Assembly (NCBI GenBank): GCA_951394405.1
Contig: OX596345.1
Location: 1,426,001-1,490,000 of the forward strand
DNA length: 64,000 bases
Reading direction: 5' to 3'
Origin: Coprinellus micaceus
Lineage: Eukaryota; Basidiomycota; Agaricomycetes; Agaricales; Psathyrellaceae
Positions 43,182 through 54,832 of this stretch are shown piece after piece (within the stretch, counting starts at the first letter, position 1; every line of letters begins with the position of its first letter). The notes beneath the pieces were generated by a model. The model made no database searches. It was not told the DNA's origin and saw nothing but the letters and a program-made list of their open reading frames with translations. The position numbers were made by a program, and so were the translations under genes.

Positions 43182-46136
43182 ATGTCATCGTCAAACGTAA
43201 ATCCTATTCGCGGTCGTCGTCGTGATAGCGGGCCTCAGCTGCAGGTTCCACGTCGTTCGAGTGCATCGAGGACGTCTTCGGGGATATCAAGGTTGGCTGC
43301 TGCGACCGCAGGTTCCAGCGCGGCCCCTGGCGCACGAACGATGACACTCAGCAGCTCGGCGCCTGAACACACAGACGAAGCCCCTCTGCTTGCTCACAGG
43401 AAACGGCAGAAGACATATGGGGCGTTGGAGGACTCTTCAAAGCGGCCCCCTACTCAGACTACCTCCAGGTTGATTCGAGCCTCCTCGACGTCAACACCCC
43501 TCCCAACTACCTCCACGCATTCTCGCTCATTTCTGCTTCCTGCGGGCGCCGCCACCGGCGGAGGGAAAGCGCTGAATACCATGTCGTCGCTCCCGAAGCA
43601 TCAACGGACCACGAAAACCTCTCAGAAGCTCGTGGTCCTCCCCTCGGCGCCCCAGACGAAACCTCTAGCTAAGCAGCTCGTCCTACTGGATGAGGAACAG
43701 GAGACGTCCGACGATGCGGCGCATCCCCACGGCATGCTGCCGCCGAAAAGGCCTCAGAAGCGCACTTCGGCCAAAGGACGGATTCCCCGTTCCAGAATTC
43801 AGGAGCCCGAATCAGAGGAGACACTTGAGGACGCTCCGCATCCGTCTCAGATGCGGATACGCGACTACAAGTCGTCGGCGGAACGTATGACCAAGGAAGA
43901 GCGGAAGAAGGCGGGGTACAAGCGCATAACGGCATATTGTGTCGGAGAGGGCCTCAAAATGAAGGAGCTGGCTGGGTTTCTGAAGCGCGAACATAACGTT
44001 CTACCCCGTGTTTTCGACGAGGCCATGTACGCTGTGAGTGTGTTGGTGCCAAGCATGATGTGTTATTGACAGCCTGTTCAGATGTATCATCTCCCACTTC
44101 TTCCTGGGTATGGACCCCAGACGAACGTGCGCTCATCTGCTCCTCCATCGCCCCCAATACCCACGGAAGGGTCAGGTGCCGCCTTCACCAAGTCCATCCT
44201 CACGCGCTTAGAGGAGGCAGAAGAGGACGGATACCAAGGGGCCTACTTTCCCTCCGAGCAGGACCTCATAAACCTAGAGGAGCGTGCTGACCCAGTTGCA
44301 CTGGCCGGTGATGTTAACCAGCACTCTGAACCCGATCCACGTCTACCTGGCCTGGTCGAAGCCGCGACAGTCGACGAGGTCCGCGAATATGACGGCTATG
44401 TCACCAGCAGCTCGCTACCTCGGCAAGCAGAAACCGGACTCGTGGAAGAGGGGACGGGGGATGAATTCACATACGAGTATAATCCCTACCCCTCCGAGTC
44501 ATCGAGCCCTACTTCGACAATTCACAAGCCCGCACAATATGAGCAGTCAAACCTGCTCTCGGCCGCAGGACCATACTACACAGATAGTGGCGTCGACACC
44601 GATGATCCTGGTGCACAGACGGATCCCGGCATTTATGGGCGTTCGAGTAGTCCGATACCTCTTAAGACCAAGGCCAAGGATGATGGATCGTCGCCCTCGG
44701 ATGGGGACATGACCGCTTCGATCATGACTGCGGTGCCCATTGCCCGTGACTTCGCTAGCGAAGTGGCGACTGACGATGAGGCAGAACGTCCCCGCTTCAC
44801 TCGCGCTACGACACTCCCTGTGGTGGAAGGGATCGCCGTGTCTGCGGAAGAGCCCAGACCACTCGTCCAGGATGAGCTCTATGGTGAAGGTCAATCTGCG
44901 CCGTCGGCGTATGAGCGGCAGATGGTTTACGATCGAGAAAAGGAGATCCAGATGGAAAAAGAACGAGAGCGGCTCGTCCGGATTGCATATGAAGAGGCCT
45001 TGGAAAGGGAGAGAGAACGTGAGAGGGAGCAGCAGTTGGATGACGTGGGTGAGGTAGTGTTCTTCGACTATGGAGTTGTTGTCTTTTTTGGGCTTGCTGA
45101 GCCGCACGAACGGGATATTCTGGAAGATGTCGAGGAGGCCGGGATCGTTAGGCGGTTGATTCCAGAAGACGAGTGGGAGGTGGAAGAGTGTCATTTTGCT
45201 GTACGTTTCTGTCTCACCATTGAGCTGTTGTTCTGGCTAATTCGCCCTAGCACGACCCAAAAATCAGCTACCCACGTATTTACAACGACTTCTTCAGTAA
45301 GTCTTGACCTTAGGAGTCTATGAGCGCCCGACTTAACTCTCTTTCCAGCCTTGAAATCTCGCTCCCATCTCCTCAAACTCTCTATTGCGCACGCTCTCGC
45401 GCAATCCACCCTCCTCGCACGCTACGAGACCATCGCTCAACGCACTCTTTCCTCCCCGATAACCCTCGCCATTCCCCGCCAAATGGCCTCCACAGGTACC
45501 TTGCAACTCCGGCGTCACGAAGCGCTCAAACTTACCGGGCGCCTGTTCAAGCTCCGGCGCGACGTGAATCTCGTATCGAACGTGCTAGATGTACCGGAGT
45601 TGTTTTGGAGCGAAGCGAGTCTCGAGGATTTGTATGATGCTGTGAGGGATTACATGGAAATCGGGCCGAGGGTGGAGAATTTGAATGAGAAGCTTGGGGT
45701 GGCGAGTGACTTCGTGAGTCGAATTTTGAATTTCTCGATGTCCAGAACTAACTTTGTGTCTCAACCTGCCAGTTGGACGCCATTCACGACCATCTGAATA
45801 ATAGCGCGATGGAACGGATAACGTGGATCATCATCTGGTATGCATTTCACCTACGACCCAATCCTGCATGAGTACCGACCTTCATCCCAGGCTTATCGTC
45901 GTCGCTGTTCTGGTTGAATTGGTAAGGCCGCAGCGATAACTCTGTTCGACTGTACCTCTAACCCAGAGCTCTTTTAGGGCGAGATTATTGCACGACTCGT
46001 CGTCCATTCGACTCTGGAAAAGGAGCGTCAAGTGGCTGCTGCCGCCGTTCGCTCCCTCACCTCAACGGTGACCACACCGCTTTCCAAGGAGGAAGCTCTT
46101 CGGACATTGGAACGCATTATGAACAAGAAGCCCTAG
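43182..46136 (+). CDS. RMD1/RMD8-family (DUF155) membrane protein
   Basis: Seven exons (43182-44033, 44082-45200, 45251-45296, 45349-45713, 45773-45837, 45891-45921, 45978-46136) give 878 residues. The first 250 residues are disordered, Ser/Arg-rich. The DUF155 signature then starts, ITAYCVGEGLKMKELAGFLK, followed by LPRVFDEAMYAMYHLPLLPGYGP at the first splice junction. A long acidic and Glu/Arg coiled-coil-like insert (EKEIQMEKERERLVRIAYEEALERERERE) precedes the conserved second half (EVVFFDYGVVVFFGL, ERDILEDVE, HFA/HDPKISYPRIYNDFF, LKLSIAHALAQSTLLARYE). One membrane segment lies near the C-terminus (ITWIIIWLIVVAVLVELGEII). Yeast relatives (Rmd1, Rmd8; fission yeast Sif2) are needed for meiotic nuclear division by an unclear mechanism. 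The start is the first ATG; an upstream GTG frame is not used. Confidence 0.88.
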
Positions 46137-46557
46137 TCGGGCCTAAGTATGAACGCTGAGGCCTCTCGGACGATCGAGTAGCATTAATCAGTTTTGTTTT
46201 TGTCTTCGCTCAGGATCTAGACTTGCATATTCGCTTTGACGCTTTCTTTCAAGCTTTCGAACTGTCACATGAGTGTAGTCCAGTGCACGAGTTGACACTT
46301 TTCGTTGGCCAGATGGTTTTTTTATTCGATTGGAACACTATTTCTTGCGTTGAAGTGGGGTTGCTTTGAACCGGCACGCACTGGGACTACGGGCGCTTGA
46401 ATTTGGAGTTGGCCTCATCGGGTAAGGCGTACCTGTCAGTGATGATCGATCGATCAGGCCCTCAGCCTCTTCCTCCCTTTCCCTCACTCCAACCTTCCCT
46501 CTTGACCACGACTATCCCCACCCCAGATTCTACCAGTCCAGGTTAACCGGGTTCGAC

Positions 46558-48527
46558 ATGGAGAACGAAGAATCGTCTACCAGCGCCACCAGGCTCGTTA
46601 CCCTCAACCTGAGCCAAGCCCAAACAATGGACGTCAGGAACGTTGCTGGGAATTACCGCGACATGAGCTCCAGGAAGTTTATTAACAAAAAAACAACAGT
46701 CTATGTCAACCGGGAGTCTGCCAAGACACCCTTCGATCGTACGTGTCGTTGTCTCTCGTCCCCGCCCAGCTAACAAGAATGCTCCGATCAGGTTTAGAGG
46801 AGTGGGTCGCGCACGCGGCCGCACACGACTCCGCAGACCGTGGCCCCAGCGCGCCGAAATGCCACCCAGAAACAAGAAGGGCGGTGCAACAGGAGATTAT
46901 GGGTTGGATCGAACACGGTGGTGAGGGAAAGATCCTGTTGCTGTCGGGGCCAGCTGGGTCGGGCAAGACCGCCATTGCAGGTTCAATTGCCGATGAATGT
47001 CACTCGAGAGGATGGCTCGCTGGAAGTTTCTTCTTCTCAGCATTCTCTTCATTACTGGAACGGCGCTCAAAGCGGGCTCTCGTACCTACTCTCACCTACC
47101 ACCTCCTCCATCAGGCGTCGATCCCCTCACTGAAAGAGAATATTCTTTCGTCAATCGACGCCGACAAATCAGTGTTTGAAAAAAACCTGGTTCAACAGCT
47201 TTGACTGCTCATTTTGAACCCAATCCAGAATTTGGGTCCAGCCATGGACAAGGGAAGGTGGCCCAAGGTCATCATCGTCGACGGGCTGGATGAATGTGAT
47301 GCCGACGTGGGGAGGGAATACGACACCGAGGGAGAACGACGGAAGGCCCAGGAGGATAACCACTCTGAAATCCTCTCCGCGCTCTGGGTTGCAGCGGCCG
47401 ACCCTGCGTTTCCCTTTCGCATCATCGTCGCCAGCAGGCCAGAGCGGTCTATCCAGGGCTTCTTCTCCAAACCGGACGTCACAGCCGCTGCTAAGGTCAT
47501 TTTTCTCGACAGCAAATACGATCCCACGACCGACATCGAAACATTTCTGCGAGCCTCATTGATCAGGATTGGGTTGGACAACGACCTGGGAGAAGATTGG
47601 TTCTCCCCGGATGTCCCCCGACTTCTCGCTGAAGAAGCTTCAGGGCAGTTCATTTACGCGACAACAATCATTCGTTTCATCGAGGTTTCCGACACACCGC
47701 CTACGCAGCAGCTCAAGCGTGTCTTGGAATGGCGTCGATTCGACAGCTCCAATCCCTTCGCGAAGCTAGATGCGCTGTACCTGGCCATCTTGAACACATC
47801 CCCCAATCCCGCTTTAGCTGTCAAGTGGCTACGTACCATCGAATACTTGGATTATCCGGACGCTTGGTTTGTCAGAGCGTTGCTGGAGTCCTCGCCCTCA
47901 GAGACAAGATTTATATTGGGAGGCTTGCAATCACTTGTGGGGCTCAAGGATACCACTGGGGACCCCAGTTTTCATTTCTACCACAAATCTCTGCTCGACT
48001 GTCTTGGAGACCCAAATCGCAGCGCTGGGCTCTATGTAGACGATCAAAGCCTCAAGGAATTCTTGGAGAATCGGTACTACCGAATTTTGAAAGGTACGAG
48101 AGGTAGTCATGTTGCGAGGAGTACATAGCTTACCAACAACACACATATCAGACCGGGGGCCACAACGCGACCTTGGACGCTCCAGGATCACTTTGGGCGC
48201 CTTCCTCAATTTCTACCAAGGGAATTCGGCCGGTCATTTCGATCCCAGTCGAGAGTATACAGACGGCGACGTTGACTGGTGGATTTCGCTATCGTCGCGC
48301 TGCGGCTCGATCTGCGACCACCACCACTTCTCTGAGATGCGGGTCAGCATGCACGCCAAGGTAAGGTGACCGATTATTCTCCTTGTTTCACCGCCGAAGA
48401 TTGTGGTTGCTCACGTACCGTTTAGTGCCCCCGGTTCCGTTGTCTGCTGTCTTGCAAAACTTGGAAGAGGAGAATCTCGCGTCACACCAAATCGCATAGC
48501 CATCACACCGCGACCCCCCCTGTTTGA
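46558..48527 (+). pseudogene. NACHT-domain NTPase with one in-frame stop
   Basis: Exons 46558-46738, 46792-48093, 48152-48360 and 48426-48527 join in frame (597 codons) except for a TGA at codon 198 (47202-47204). The stop falls between Walker A (GPAGSGKT, residues 113-120) and Walker B (VIIVDGLDECD, about 220-230). Later blocks are typical of basidiomycete NACHT proteins: RIIVASRPERSIQGFF, FLRASLIRIG, LAEEASGQFIYATTIIRFIE, LDALYLAILN, HKSLLDCL and a final C-x3-C-x3-C-x2-W tail (CPRFRCLLSCKTWKRR). Such NLR-like proteins are thought to act in non-self recognition or programmed cell death. The lesion could be a fresh nonsense mutation, a sequencing error, or be skipped by a 39-nt intron with a poor donor (GTTCAA); the last seems unlikely. 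No WD or ankyrin repeats follow. Confidence 0.8.
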
Positions 48528-49140
48528 CTTGACGCCGCCGGACGGGGGGAGGAAAGGGGGAGATATTTTTCCATCATATGAAGCAGATGGACAACCTTGG
48601 TTTCCGTACATATTTACTGCGGTGTCACCCGCGCGCGCCTATGCTCGACCCTGTTCTTCATAGTTATCGACTTACTTGGGCGAAGTGGGATGGCATCGAT
48701 TCTCGGTCACGGAGCTGAGGGGTGAGTAAGGTGGCCCTTGAAATCGAATGTAAGGATGTGAAAATAAAGCGAAGGGAGGAAGTGGCCCAAGGGTTATACA
48801 CTTCAACAACAAGGGTGGAAAAGAAGGGTCGAGAAGGTAGCCGGAGAAGGTATACTGCAGCTGAGGGCCCGACAGTGCAACGACGGGGTGATGCTGGGAG
48901 GGTACGAAACTGGTGGTCCCGATTGGAAGGCGTACGCCAGCGGAATTGTGGTCGGTGTAGCGTCTCAAAGGAGATTCCGTTTGGTGATGGTCATGAGCCC
49001 TGGGACGCTTCGGGCTTTGTCGAGGGCAACAGGGCTGAACCCATCTGGATTTGTGCAACATACCGCAGTTGCGGAGTAGTTTATCTGTTGGGAAGAGCAC
49101 GAACGCAGTCAGTACAAGGCGTTCGAAGCGTCGAAACAGC

Positions 49141-50019
49141 CTAGGACAGAGGAAAGGGGTAGGTCTGCGGTGTGGATTTCATTGAATATTGTTGACGATG
49201 GAGACCTTGGCCTGTGACGAAGTACATACTTACGAGAGTCCATGGACGGTCAAACGAAGAAATGAAACATACCTGTACTTTATATACCTGTTCCCTCGGT
49301 CCGCAGATAGTGCATATCCATCTACCAGTATGCATTCAGCAAAGGAGACACCACAAAGGATGGCCCTGGATGACTCACTGTTCGTCAATGAGGGCATTCG
49401 CACCCGAGTTCACACCGATTACCTCTAGAATCGTCTTTCTCGTGGCCCGGAGAAGCGTGGAAGTGTTGACACCACCCAAGACCTCAAACACTTCGTTGTA
49501 CACGACAGAGCTCTTAGGTGTGTCTTTCAGGATGCTTTCGCGAATTCCGGGTTGCGTGATGGGGAAGTTTCCAGATAGTGAAACGAGATGTCGAATTTTA
49601 GGCTCCGTAGAAGTTGGGGCTGTCGGTGCGTATGAAGGGAGCGTCAACCCCTCCGTCGACCGTGCGCCATTGCGTGGGCGTGTCAATCTTTCTGTCAGCC
49701 TGCCTTCGCGGCTCCGAGAGGGTGGAGCCAGGATCAGTCGTCTAGCGGCGTCGGCGAGATGGGAGGCTGAGCCCCCTTGGACGGGTGACTGTGCTGTGAA
49801 GGACGGCTGTGACTGGCGTAGACGCAGGCGAGTGAAAGTGTTTGCAATGGCGGAGAAGCCGGACCTGGCTCTCTGGGGACGATCCGTCGTAGACAGTGAT
49901 TCTGTCTTCAGATTAGACGCTGACGAGACCGCGCTTGTGTCCGAAGTCGAGGCAGCGATCTTGTCTGGAGTCGCAGTGGCGGACGTGGTAGGAGAGAGCC
50001 GGCTGAACCAAGAGGGCAT
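49141..50019 (-). CDS. Unrecognised Ser-rich protein, family member 2 of 2 in this window
   Basis: Exon 1 (50019-49379, start MPSWFSRLSP) aligns from its first residue with the protein at 33091: KIAAS near residue 20, RSGFSAIANTFTRLRLRQS against FGFSEVANLFIRLRRHQS, and RRLILAPP against GRLILTPP. The core is HLVSLSGNFPITQPGIRES, YNEVFEVLGGVNTSTLLR and TILEVIG..GANALIDEQ. A 57-nt phase-2 intron leads to the 49-nt exon 49321-49273 (WICTICGPREQVYKVQ, CxxC). After that, either read-through ends at 49141 or a further intron joins a short exon (AVSTLRTPC..). The frame is open upstream of the chosen ATG, but the paralog supports this start. It lies divergent to the F-box member C. Confidence 0.65.
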
Positions 50020-50572
50020 GCTTTGTGGTGTGGCTGCGATGTCAATGCCACGTAGGATGGTGGAGGAGAGTGTGACAAGGTAAGATAGGGGCTCTGGTGA
50101 GCCCAGTCTACGTCGTGAGGTCAGCGACGGAGGTTGTAAGTTGTCGTTCAAAGGACTTGCACACAACGTCAGAAGAGTGGTATATGACGGAACATCCGTT
50201 GTAGAAGCACCCAAGTCCACCCCCTTCAGAACGCTGTTGCTGGCCGGCGGTTGGGAACTTGTAAGCTTCTCTTGAACCAGCACGACTTCGAACCCGGCAA
50301 TTTGGACCTCGTGTGCGGAGATACAGGTTAAAATTTTGTTATCAAAGTGGCTCATTGAACCCACGTTTAATATAACCCTGCGAGGAGTGAGGACAGTGGG
50401 TATCAGTGGATGGGCGCTTAATATGAATGCGATCAGGGCTCCGTTGATCGAAAGTTCGATCCGGGAAAGAACTTTCACTTGGCACTCAGCGCTCTCAGCA
50501 CGAGGCCGCCGCGACCATCCTGACTCCGTGTTCCACCTCTGGCACCCCTAATAACACCACTTCACCAGATCT

Positions 50573-52238
50573 ATGAGAATGGCGAGTATGGCCAGCTCTC
50601 TTCCTCATGAAATATGGCAGACGATATACCGATTCATTCCTCAAGCGGAGGATGCGCGGCTCTACGCCGTAAATAGCGCCTTGTTCAACATCGACATGGG
50701 CGCTCGATACAACAGAATCTGCGTTCCCTCGAATTCTGCCGTTCTCCGTGCAGAGGCCGATGTCACCCTTAACGCCTTGAAGTTAGTCGGAGTCCTTCGA
50801 ACCCCCGTGTGTTGCTAATTAACGTTCGCCCCGACCGTTGACAGCAACCCACTCGTCTCGCGACACGTCAATCATATAGACCTACAGCCCTTCAAGTTCT
50901 GCACTACCGCTCCACGCCCCACGCCTAAACTCAACTCATTATCACATTCTCTGCTTAACGGCCTCGCCGACCGGTCGTTTGACCTCCCTAACCTTGTTTC
51001 CTGTACCTTCTCATCTCAAACCAGGTGTGAACCACTTGCACGCACATACTGTGACCTGATCACAGTCCTAAAAGCCCCAACGCAAGGCGTACTGCTGGGA
51101 CTTTCTCAGACTCTCCGAGTCTTGAATCTCGAGATACCCCTCGAGGTGTATCGGGACGCAGTTGTCCCCACCGACCTCTTTTGTCCCCTCCTTGAGGAGA
51201 TCAAAATACAAGTCTACACGCTATACCTCACGACCGACCATGAAAGTATCCTCGAGTCGACGATCGCTCCTCTCATCAACCGACATTCACAAACTCTCAC
51301 CACCCTCCACCTCGTTGATTCTCGGGGCCCACATAGATACCTATTCTATCGATACGAGCGACTCTTCCGCGCGCTCGCGGTCATCCCTCGCCTATCCACT
51401 CTCTCAGTTCACTTCCTCGTGTTCCTCGTCGAGTCCCGGAGCCTGGACACCCTCGCTCGGTTTATCCACCTCCACCACTCCTCTTTACGTACCCTCAAGC
51501 TAAACCTCTACCACACCCTCGTCTGGAAATATGACTTTCACGTCATGCGGCACCATCGCCTATACAGCCCGGACACCCTCTTCCGGCACGGGCTTTTCAC
51601 TCGTGCGCTCCCAGAGTGCGGGGCATTGAATCACCTTGAGCTCGTTGTCCTCGCGCAAGACGCGTTCGAGACGGGGTCGGCACCCCTCCTCTCGTGGCTC
51701 CCGACCCTTCAGTGCACCCCGAAGCTTATCACCCTGGGTCTCCCTGACAATACTCTGACCCAAGCAGACCTAATACATCTTCTGGCTTCTACCGACCTTT
51801 CATTGCTGCGCTCGCTAAGGGTCAAAACCCAATCCTTCAACATGGACCTATTCGATGCTCTCGCAGGCACCCTCCTTCAACTCCAAGATCTCCGGGTCGA
51901 CTCCTTTGGTTTGCTTTATGTCGACGAAGGCAGGGGAGAGCAAACAGAGGTAAGTACTGTGCAAAGTATTGTAAATTCGTCTCCCAATTGACGGAAACAC
52001 GCTTCGGAAGCGGACACCCCTTGACAAACTGGATCCAAGCGATCCATTTCTCCTGGAACTCCAAGCCCGTTCCTATTCTCATTGGACTAGTCTGACCAAG
52101 TTGCGGATGGCGATGATAGACAAGATGAAAGCCTATCAGCATCGGGGATCGAGGATGGTACACTGGTTAAGGGAGGACCAGGTGCGACAATCATTCGTGC
52201 ATGTCGGCGACTTCGAAGGTTCCATTGTGACCGCATGA
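50573..52238 (+). CDS. F-box protein, second family, member C
   Basis: Exons 50573-50781, 50845-51949 and 52011-52238 (introns 63 and 61 nt, phases 2 and 0) give 513 residues. A second ATG six bases downstream is an equally good start. F-box: SLPHEIWQTIYRFIPQAEDARLYAVNSALFNIDMG. The first intron falls after TLNALK, the same place as IHALK in members A and B, and the second after the homologous Glu codon. Shared blocks: NLEIPLEVYRDAVV, CPLLEEIKIQVY, NRHSQTLTTLHLVDS, FIHLHHSSLRTLKLNLYH, DNTLTQADLIHLLASTDLSLL. It is inverted relative to A and B and about 8 kb away, so the family spread beyond the tandem pair. Predicted SCF adaptor. Confidence 0.85.
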
Positions 52239-52779
52239 ACACTCTCCCAAGTTCCGCTCCTATGAAGTTCTCCAGAGGGTGACATTCGGATGAGTGCATC
52301 CGTAAAGATACGCAAATATGAACTATGTAAAGTACGTGTTATCCAGTATAGGGCCCTTGAGTGAGGGTAAAGATAGAAATGGGATGCCGGTGAGAGAGAG
52401 AAAGATATCACACAACTACAACAGCAGCAACGTACGTACTACTCGGGTTCAATAATATAAGAATGTCCAGTCACTTCGCATTCCATCGTCGGTTTCCGCA
52501 CCAGCGCTTCGTTCTTTTCGATTTCTCTAGGTTTCTTCGAAATGTAATCGGCAGGTGACCGATGTCGCCTTCTAAAAGGGTGGTTGGTGGGAGGCGTAAA
52601 GGCATGGGAATATGGATGATATGTCGGTGATGGTGGTGGGATTGGGGAGAGGAAGGCAGGACCGAAAGCTGTGATTGGCCATATTACTTTCCACCAGAAG
52701 TCTTGAACAAGACCAAGCCGGCGAGTGCAATTGAGTAGCCTGTCATTGAGAAGGAGAGAAAGGGAACGATCGTCAGCTT

Positions 52780-54492
52780 TCAGCGCGAAAAGATACGAAG
52801 AAGAACCAAGGTGGCAATAAGAAAAGCAGAACCTGAAAGACGAGAAAATGTGGGGAATTCCCAATGTAATCGGCGGTGTTCTCGAGATGTCGAAGGCTAG
52901 GAAGTGTTCCTAGGACTTTCATCATGCAAAGAGAAACATTGCATTTGGCACCGAAATGCACGGTTCCGGGGTAAATGAACAAGCGATACTAGGTTCTCCG
53001 GCATTCCGGGGACGGAACAGAAGAATTATCGTTGTCACATAGCCGCATTGAACCCATGCAGAAATAGAGGCAATTCTCATGTTGGAGAACGAATGATCAC
53101 GGTGGTTTGAGTGGGGAGAAGACTCACCAAACACTTGCATGGGGGATACTTGTGAGCCGAATAGAATGACGGAGCCAGTGATGAGGAGGATATCCTAGTA
53201 GATGAAAAATCAGAGGAAGGATGGGAGGGAAGGTCAGCGTCAAGAAGGAATTCCAAGCACAATGATAGGAACTGCGATAAAGAAACAAGTCGGCATTGAT
53301 GAGAGTGCCGATGCACACCACAGGGATATGACATTCATTCTCGATGTCCCAGGACGGCGTGAGGACACCGTCGGGCACGGAGATTGATACCATTACACAC
53401 AGGATGGCAGCCTTTCGTGCATGATGGATGGGTAGCATCCGGGGAATTTTGAACTCACCTTGAAGACACCAGCAAGGGTCAGAACGAGCCCACTTCCAAC
53501 GCCGACAAGAAACACAGCCGCTACATTCAAAAGGAAAGCCACACCCGCATTGCTGATCAAGACGAGAGCGCCAACATCCTTGAGAGCGTAAAATGGTGCG
53601 AGACCTTCCGTGAAAGGGATGAAGAGAGCGCACAGCACGGCGCAAACAGGCGCGTAGTAGTGCAACGACACCAGAGGGTCCATCTTGAGGTTGTGAAGGA
53701 GAATCTGGATCATTACCAGCCTAGAAGACTCGAACTAGTTGCGGATAAGCGGGCATCTGTCGTTAGTGGGAATTAGGCGGCAGGGTAAATTAGGACGCAC
53801 GGCAACTGCAGCGGCTTGGGTGAGGAATCCAAAGAGGTTGAAATGCATTTCGCCCTGCGAGGTGAGGGCGACGCCGGTCGAGATCATGAGCACGATGATA
53901 GCGAGTTTCTTGTTGGGCTCTTGAATGCGGAATGTCCAGGAGATAAGGAGGATGGCGACTGGCGTGAAGGCCTGCGGATGTTATTTAGCGCGCTAACGCT
54001 AGCAGATTGATAAGGGCGTACCTTGAGCATTTGGATGTAGGCAACACTCAGATAGAGATAGGCAGTGTTGCTGAGGATAAGGCTGCCGGAGAAGAGCATT
54101 CCAATCGGCAGAATGGACTTGAGGAACATATCCTTGCTCATATGGATGTCCTTCGCTGCGTCGAGGAGGTGTGTCGTGCGTTGGAGTATGCGGGTGCCAA
54201 TGGCCGCGAACGTAAGGTGCCAAGTGACGAGGAAGACGGGGTACTTGAACATGAGAGTGTTGTATACATGGTTGTTGTAGAGGATGACCGACGAGCTGAG
54301 GACAATCCAGACAGGAATAATCATCGTTGCAGAGAGCTTAGGCTTGTTGTTTGTCTTCGGTGCAGCGGTAACTGGCGTTGGGAGAGGCGAATCCCCCTGG
54401 GCGTCAGTTGAGGAGGGGACCTTCACTTCGAGCAGTTGGAGTGCGGCCTGCTTCTCCTCGTCGTGCATGATATCTTTGGTGCTTGACGACAT
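52780..54492 (-). CDS. Sugar-phosphate / nucleotide-sugar transporter (TPT, DMT superfamily)
   Basis: Exons on the minus strand: 54492-54022, 53971-53801, 53734-53459, 53194-53128 and 52832-52780, phases consistent, giving 345 residues. After a charged cytosolic N-terminus the protein is a chain of membrane helices (MIIPVWIVLSSSVILYNNHVY, YPVFLVTWHLTFAAIGTRIL, SILPIGMLFSGSLILSNTAYLYLSVAYIQMLK, FTPVAILLISW, LAIIVLMISTGVALTSQGEMHFNLFGFL, LVLISNAGVAFLLNVAAVFLVG, DILLITGSVILFGSQVSPMQ). The LSNTAYLYLSVAYIQMLK and SNAGVAFLLNVAAVFLV blocks are typical of TPT/SLC35-type antiporters of the Golgi or ER. The substrate cannot be read from the sequence. The last two introns are long (264 and 295 nt), so the final short exon (GSAFLIATLVLLRIFSR) is the weakest part. 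Confidence 0.85.
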
Positions 54493-54832
54493 TTCCGACC
54501 GATTGAAGAGAGTTGTGGAAGGTTCAGAAAGCGGAAAAATGTAAAAATGTAAAGCTATCGGAGGGTTAGAACTATGTCAGCCATTCTAGACGCCAGCCAG
54601 CGTGGGCGCGATGCTCACAGCGACGGGTTATGCGAGTAAAAGGGCCTGTAATAGGCAGAGAATGGGGAGATGTGGGCCGGGGAGGGAGGTGGTGGTGGTG
54701 GAGATGGAAGAGGGAGTAGGCGTTTCAGGGACAATGCTGGCGGGGAGAATGAAGGCCCCCCGGCACGTGGGCGGCGCCGAGAACATTTCTGACGCTGCGT
54801 TCATCACTCACCACCGCGACTTGTCCTGTCCC
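54493..54832. promoter_or_regulatory. Divergent promoter between transporter and LSM8
   Basis: The 340-bp gap separates two start codons facing away from each other. No TATA box stands out. It contains a GGTGGTGGTGGAG-rich tract near 54689. Confidence 0.5.

Noticed and set aside
44547..45194. 215-codon minus-strand ORF over the DUF155 gene
   Set aside because: Antisense of the acidic/coiled-coil part of exon 2; no motif of its own.
49214..50083. 289-codon plus-strand ORF
   Set aside because: Antisense of the unknown-family gene, whose paralog at 33091 fixes the coding strand.
52439..52864. Long 3' reading of the transporter in another frame
   Set aside because: It would end the carrier with a Pro-rich tail and lose the last helix; the splice to GSAFLIATLVLL keeps a membrane segment, though this end remains uncertain.
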